Origin: an uncultured Clostridia bacterium
GTDB taxonomy: Bacteria > Bacillota_A > Clostridia > TANB77 > CAG-508
Length of the DNA: 18,512 bases
Reading direction: 5' to 3'
Assembly (NCBI GenBank): GCA_949747745.1
Contig: CATKFT010000178.1
Span: forward strand, 1 to 18,512
This document shows positions 17,084 through 18,512 of the stretch, piece by piece (the first letter of the stretch is position 1; each line of letters opens with the position of its first letter). A model generated the notes under the pieces. It saw only the letters and a list, made by a program, of their open reading frames with translations, was not told the origin of the DNA and ran no database searches. The position numbers were made by a program, and so were the translations under genes.

Positions 17084-17280
17084 AGAACCCCCAGTCGCTC
17101 TGCGACAGCTCCCTTGTTAAAGAGGCTGTCCAGTAAATACTTCGAAGTTTGTATGCAATAAGTAAGTACAAAGTATAAAAATAATATCTTATTAGTAACT
17201 TAAATTTATATATTCTTACGAAGCGTAGCAAGAGAGCCCCTTTAACAAGGGGGCTGTCAGCAAAGCTGACTGGGGGTTCT
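17084..17280. mobile_element. GC-rich inverted-repeat element (MITE/REP-like)
   Basis: 197 bases with long terminal inverted repeats: AGAACCCCCAGTC at the left end, and the right end gives the same on the opposite strand. Each arm contains a small hairpin (GTCGC-TCT-GCGAC left; GTCAGC-AAA-GCTGAC right) and the block CCCTTGTTAAAG with its complement CTTTAACAAGGG. The arms are far richer in G+C than the neighbourhood. Similar CCCCCAGTC...GACAGC repeats are common in gut Firmicutes, from memory. It lies between metG and tmk and has no coding capacity. Confidence 0.78.
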
Positions 17281-17300
17281 AATAAAAAAGGAGAAATAAA

Positions 17301-17972
17301 ATGGGAAAACTATTTGTAATAGATGGAACAGATGGAAGTGGTAAACAAACACAATTTAAAAAATTACAAGAAAGGTTAAATGAAGAAAATATAAATTATA
17401 GGGTAGTAAGTTTTCCAAATTATGATAGTCCATCATCAGCTCTTGTAAAGATGTATTTATCTGGTGAATTTGGAGAAAATGCAAAAGATGTAAGCCCATA
17501 TATAGCATCAACTTTTTATGCTGTAGATAGATATGCAACATTTAAAAAACATTATGAAGATTACTATAATGAGGGAGGCATAATATTAGCAGATAGATAT
17601 ACAACAGCAAATATGGTACATCAGGCAGGGAAAATTTTAGATAAGATAGAAAGAGAGAAGTTTTTAGATTGGTTATGGAATTTTGAATTTAACATGTATG
17701 GATTACCAGTTCCTACAAAAACATTTTTCTTAAATATGCCACCAGACTATGCAATGCATCTTATGGAAGATAGGAAAAATAAGTTTACACATAGCTCACA
17801 AAAAGATATACATGAAAGAGACAAAAGTCATATAATAGATAGTTATAATTCAGCATGTGATGTAGTTAATAAATACAGTTGGTATGAGGTAAAATGCGTA
17901 AAAGATGATAAGATAAGGACAATAGAAGATATACATGAAGAGATATACCAAGAAATAAAAAAGTATATATAA
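17301..17972 (+). CDS. tmk: Thymidylate kinase
   Basis: 223 residues. Phosphorylates dTMP to dTDP for DNA synthesis. The P-loop is GTDGSGKQT at 9-17, and the nucleotide-binding DRY motif appears in ILADRYTTANMVHQAGK near residue 96. The LID-like region EDRKNK lies near 156. The length and order of motifs fit the longer clostridial Tmk-like form. ATG 17301 follows AGGAG. The gene begins 20 bases after the inverted-repeat element, so any promoter may lie within or upstream of that element. nadD follows after 33 bases. Confidence 0.93.
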   Translation: MGKLFVIDGTDGSGKQTQFKKLQERLNEENINYRVVSFPNYDSPSSALVKMYLSGEFGENAKDVSPYIASTFYAVDRYATFKKHYEDYYNEGGIILADRYTTANMVHQAGKILDKIEREKFLDWLWNFEFNMYGLPVPTKTFFLNMPPDYAMHLMEDRKNKFTHSSQKDIHERDKSHIIDSYNSACDVVNKYSWYEVKCVKDDKIRTIEDIHEEIYQEIKKYI

Positions 17973-18000
17973 AACCTAAATATATTATTGTATAAGGAAT
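17971..18000 (+). promoter_or_regulatory. CCTAAATATA-type leader overlapping the nadD ribosome binding site
   Basis: AAAACCTAAATATA (17971-17984) is followed by TATAAGGAA. The CCTaAATATA part can pair with TATAaAGG, placing the Shine-Dalgarno sequence in a stem. Similar motifs occur before spoIIAB (1436-1450) and secD (6977-6991). Confidence 0.4.
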
Positions 18001-18005
18001 AGAAA

Positions 18006-18512
18006 ATGAAAAAATATGGTTTTTTTGGAGGTTGTTTTAATCCAGTAACAAAAGCACATGTAGAATTAGCTTTAGAAGTGATTAATAAATACAAATTAGA
18101 TAAAGTAATATTTGTACCTATGGGGGATAAATATAATAAAAAAGGGTTAGTAAATGAAGAACATAGGTATAATATGCTACAAATTGCAATAAAGGAATAT
18201 GAAAAATTAGATGTTTCAAGAATAGAGTTAAATCAAGAAAAGAATTTATCAACATTAGAAGCATTTAATGAAATAGAGAAAGAATTTAAAAAAGTAGATA
18301 AATTTTATATAATAGGTGCAGATAATTTATATAAAATGATAAAATCAAAAGATTTTGAAGAATTAGTAAAAAATTATAACTATGTAATAATTGAACGTAA
18401 TGGAATAAATATACAAGAATTATTTAAGACAAATGAAATATTAAAAAATAATAAGAATAGATTTAAAATAATAGAAAATATAATACATAGTGAGACAAGC
18501 TCTAGTAAGGTG
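18006..18512 (+). CDS. nadD: Nicotinate-nucleotide adenylyltransferase, 3'-partial
   Basis: At least 169 residues, running off the window. Forms nicotinate adenine dinucleotide from nicotinate mononucleotide and ATP in NAD synthesis. The opening YGFFGGCFNPVTKAHVELA (residues 4-22) is the nucleotidyltransferase ATP-binding motif, usually GGSFDPIHNGH; here Cys replaces Ser and Thr takes the first His position. FYIIGADNLYKM near residue 102 and SETSSSKV at the edge match the family, the latter being the ISSTxIR-type motif. The altered first His makes a related nucleotidyltransferase possible. ATG 18006 follows AAGGA. The frame contains no in-frame CGG. Confidence 0.85.
   Translation, partial: MKKYGFFGGCFNPVTKAHVELALEVINKYKLDKVIFVPMGDKYNKKGLVNEEHRYNMLQIAIKEYEKLDVSRIELNQEKNLSTLEAFNEIEKEFKKVDKFYIIGADNLYKMIKSKDFEELVKNYNYVIIERNGINIQELFKTNEILKNNKNRFKIIENIIHSETSSSKV

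Noticed and set aside
17074..17300. CRISPR-like or tRNA interpretation of the GC-rich block
   Set aside because: Two inverted arms, not direct repeats with spacers, and no cloverleaf; it fits a terminal-inverted-repeat element.

Overview
This 18.5 kb window comes from a very AT-rich, endospore-forming, low-GC Firmicute, most likely an uncultured anaerobic Clostridia-type bacterium. The evidence is the spoIIAA-spoIIAB-sigF operon, the spoIID-spoIIQ pair, strong A/T-ending codon bias, a DUF6273-type surface protein, an Rpn/PD-(D/E)XK family gene, and glycyl-tRNA synthetase of the single-chain class II type. All genes are on the + strand.

Layout: (1) 3-798, 3' part of a DUF6273-like surface protein with a strong terminator; (2) 997-4823, forespore module: spoIIAA, spoIIAB, sigF, spoIID, spoIIQ, with a Spo0A-box-like site upstream and a sigma-F-like promoter before spoIIQ; (3) 4824-6140, a long AT-rich leader and an Rpn-family gene; (4) 6287-9196, an HD phosphohydrolase, SecD and a short SecF; (5) glycyl-tRNA synthetase; (6) 10888-13558, polysaccharide chain-length protein, tyrosine kinase and tyrosine phosphatase; (7) glmM, a small membrane protein, metG, tmk and the start of nadD.

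The outstanding observation is translational. Five genes (DUF6273 protein, spoIIAB, spoIID, HD protein, metG) are each interrupted by one apparent +1 frameshift, and each frameshift lies exactly on an in-frame CGG codon. In all five, skipping the C of CGG and reading the next codon as GGN (GGA four times, GGT once) restores the family sequence with a glycine at that point. I searched every CGG on the + strand: these five are the only in-frame CGGs in any gene of the window, so CGG is never read here as ordinary arginine. CGG occurring out of frame (for example GAC|GGA, TGC|GGA, GCG|GTT) is translated normally. The simplest reading is that CGG is not decoded as Arg and instead directs efficient +1 frameshifting, or four-base CGGN decoding as Gly, across the genome. 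The affected genes include an essential tRNA synthetase and two sporulation genes with intact catalytic motifs on both sides of the shift, which argues against pseudogenes.

Secondary signals are a 117-bp MITE-like element with a 10-bp target duplication at the glyS stop codon, a diverged copy inside the spoIIA operon, a GC-rich 197-bp inverted-repeat element before tmk, a glmM fragment duplicated 1.4 kb upstream of glmM, and two families of short repeated gene leaders.
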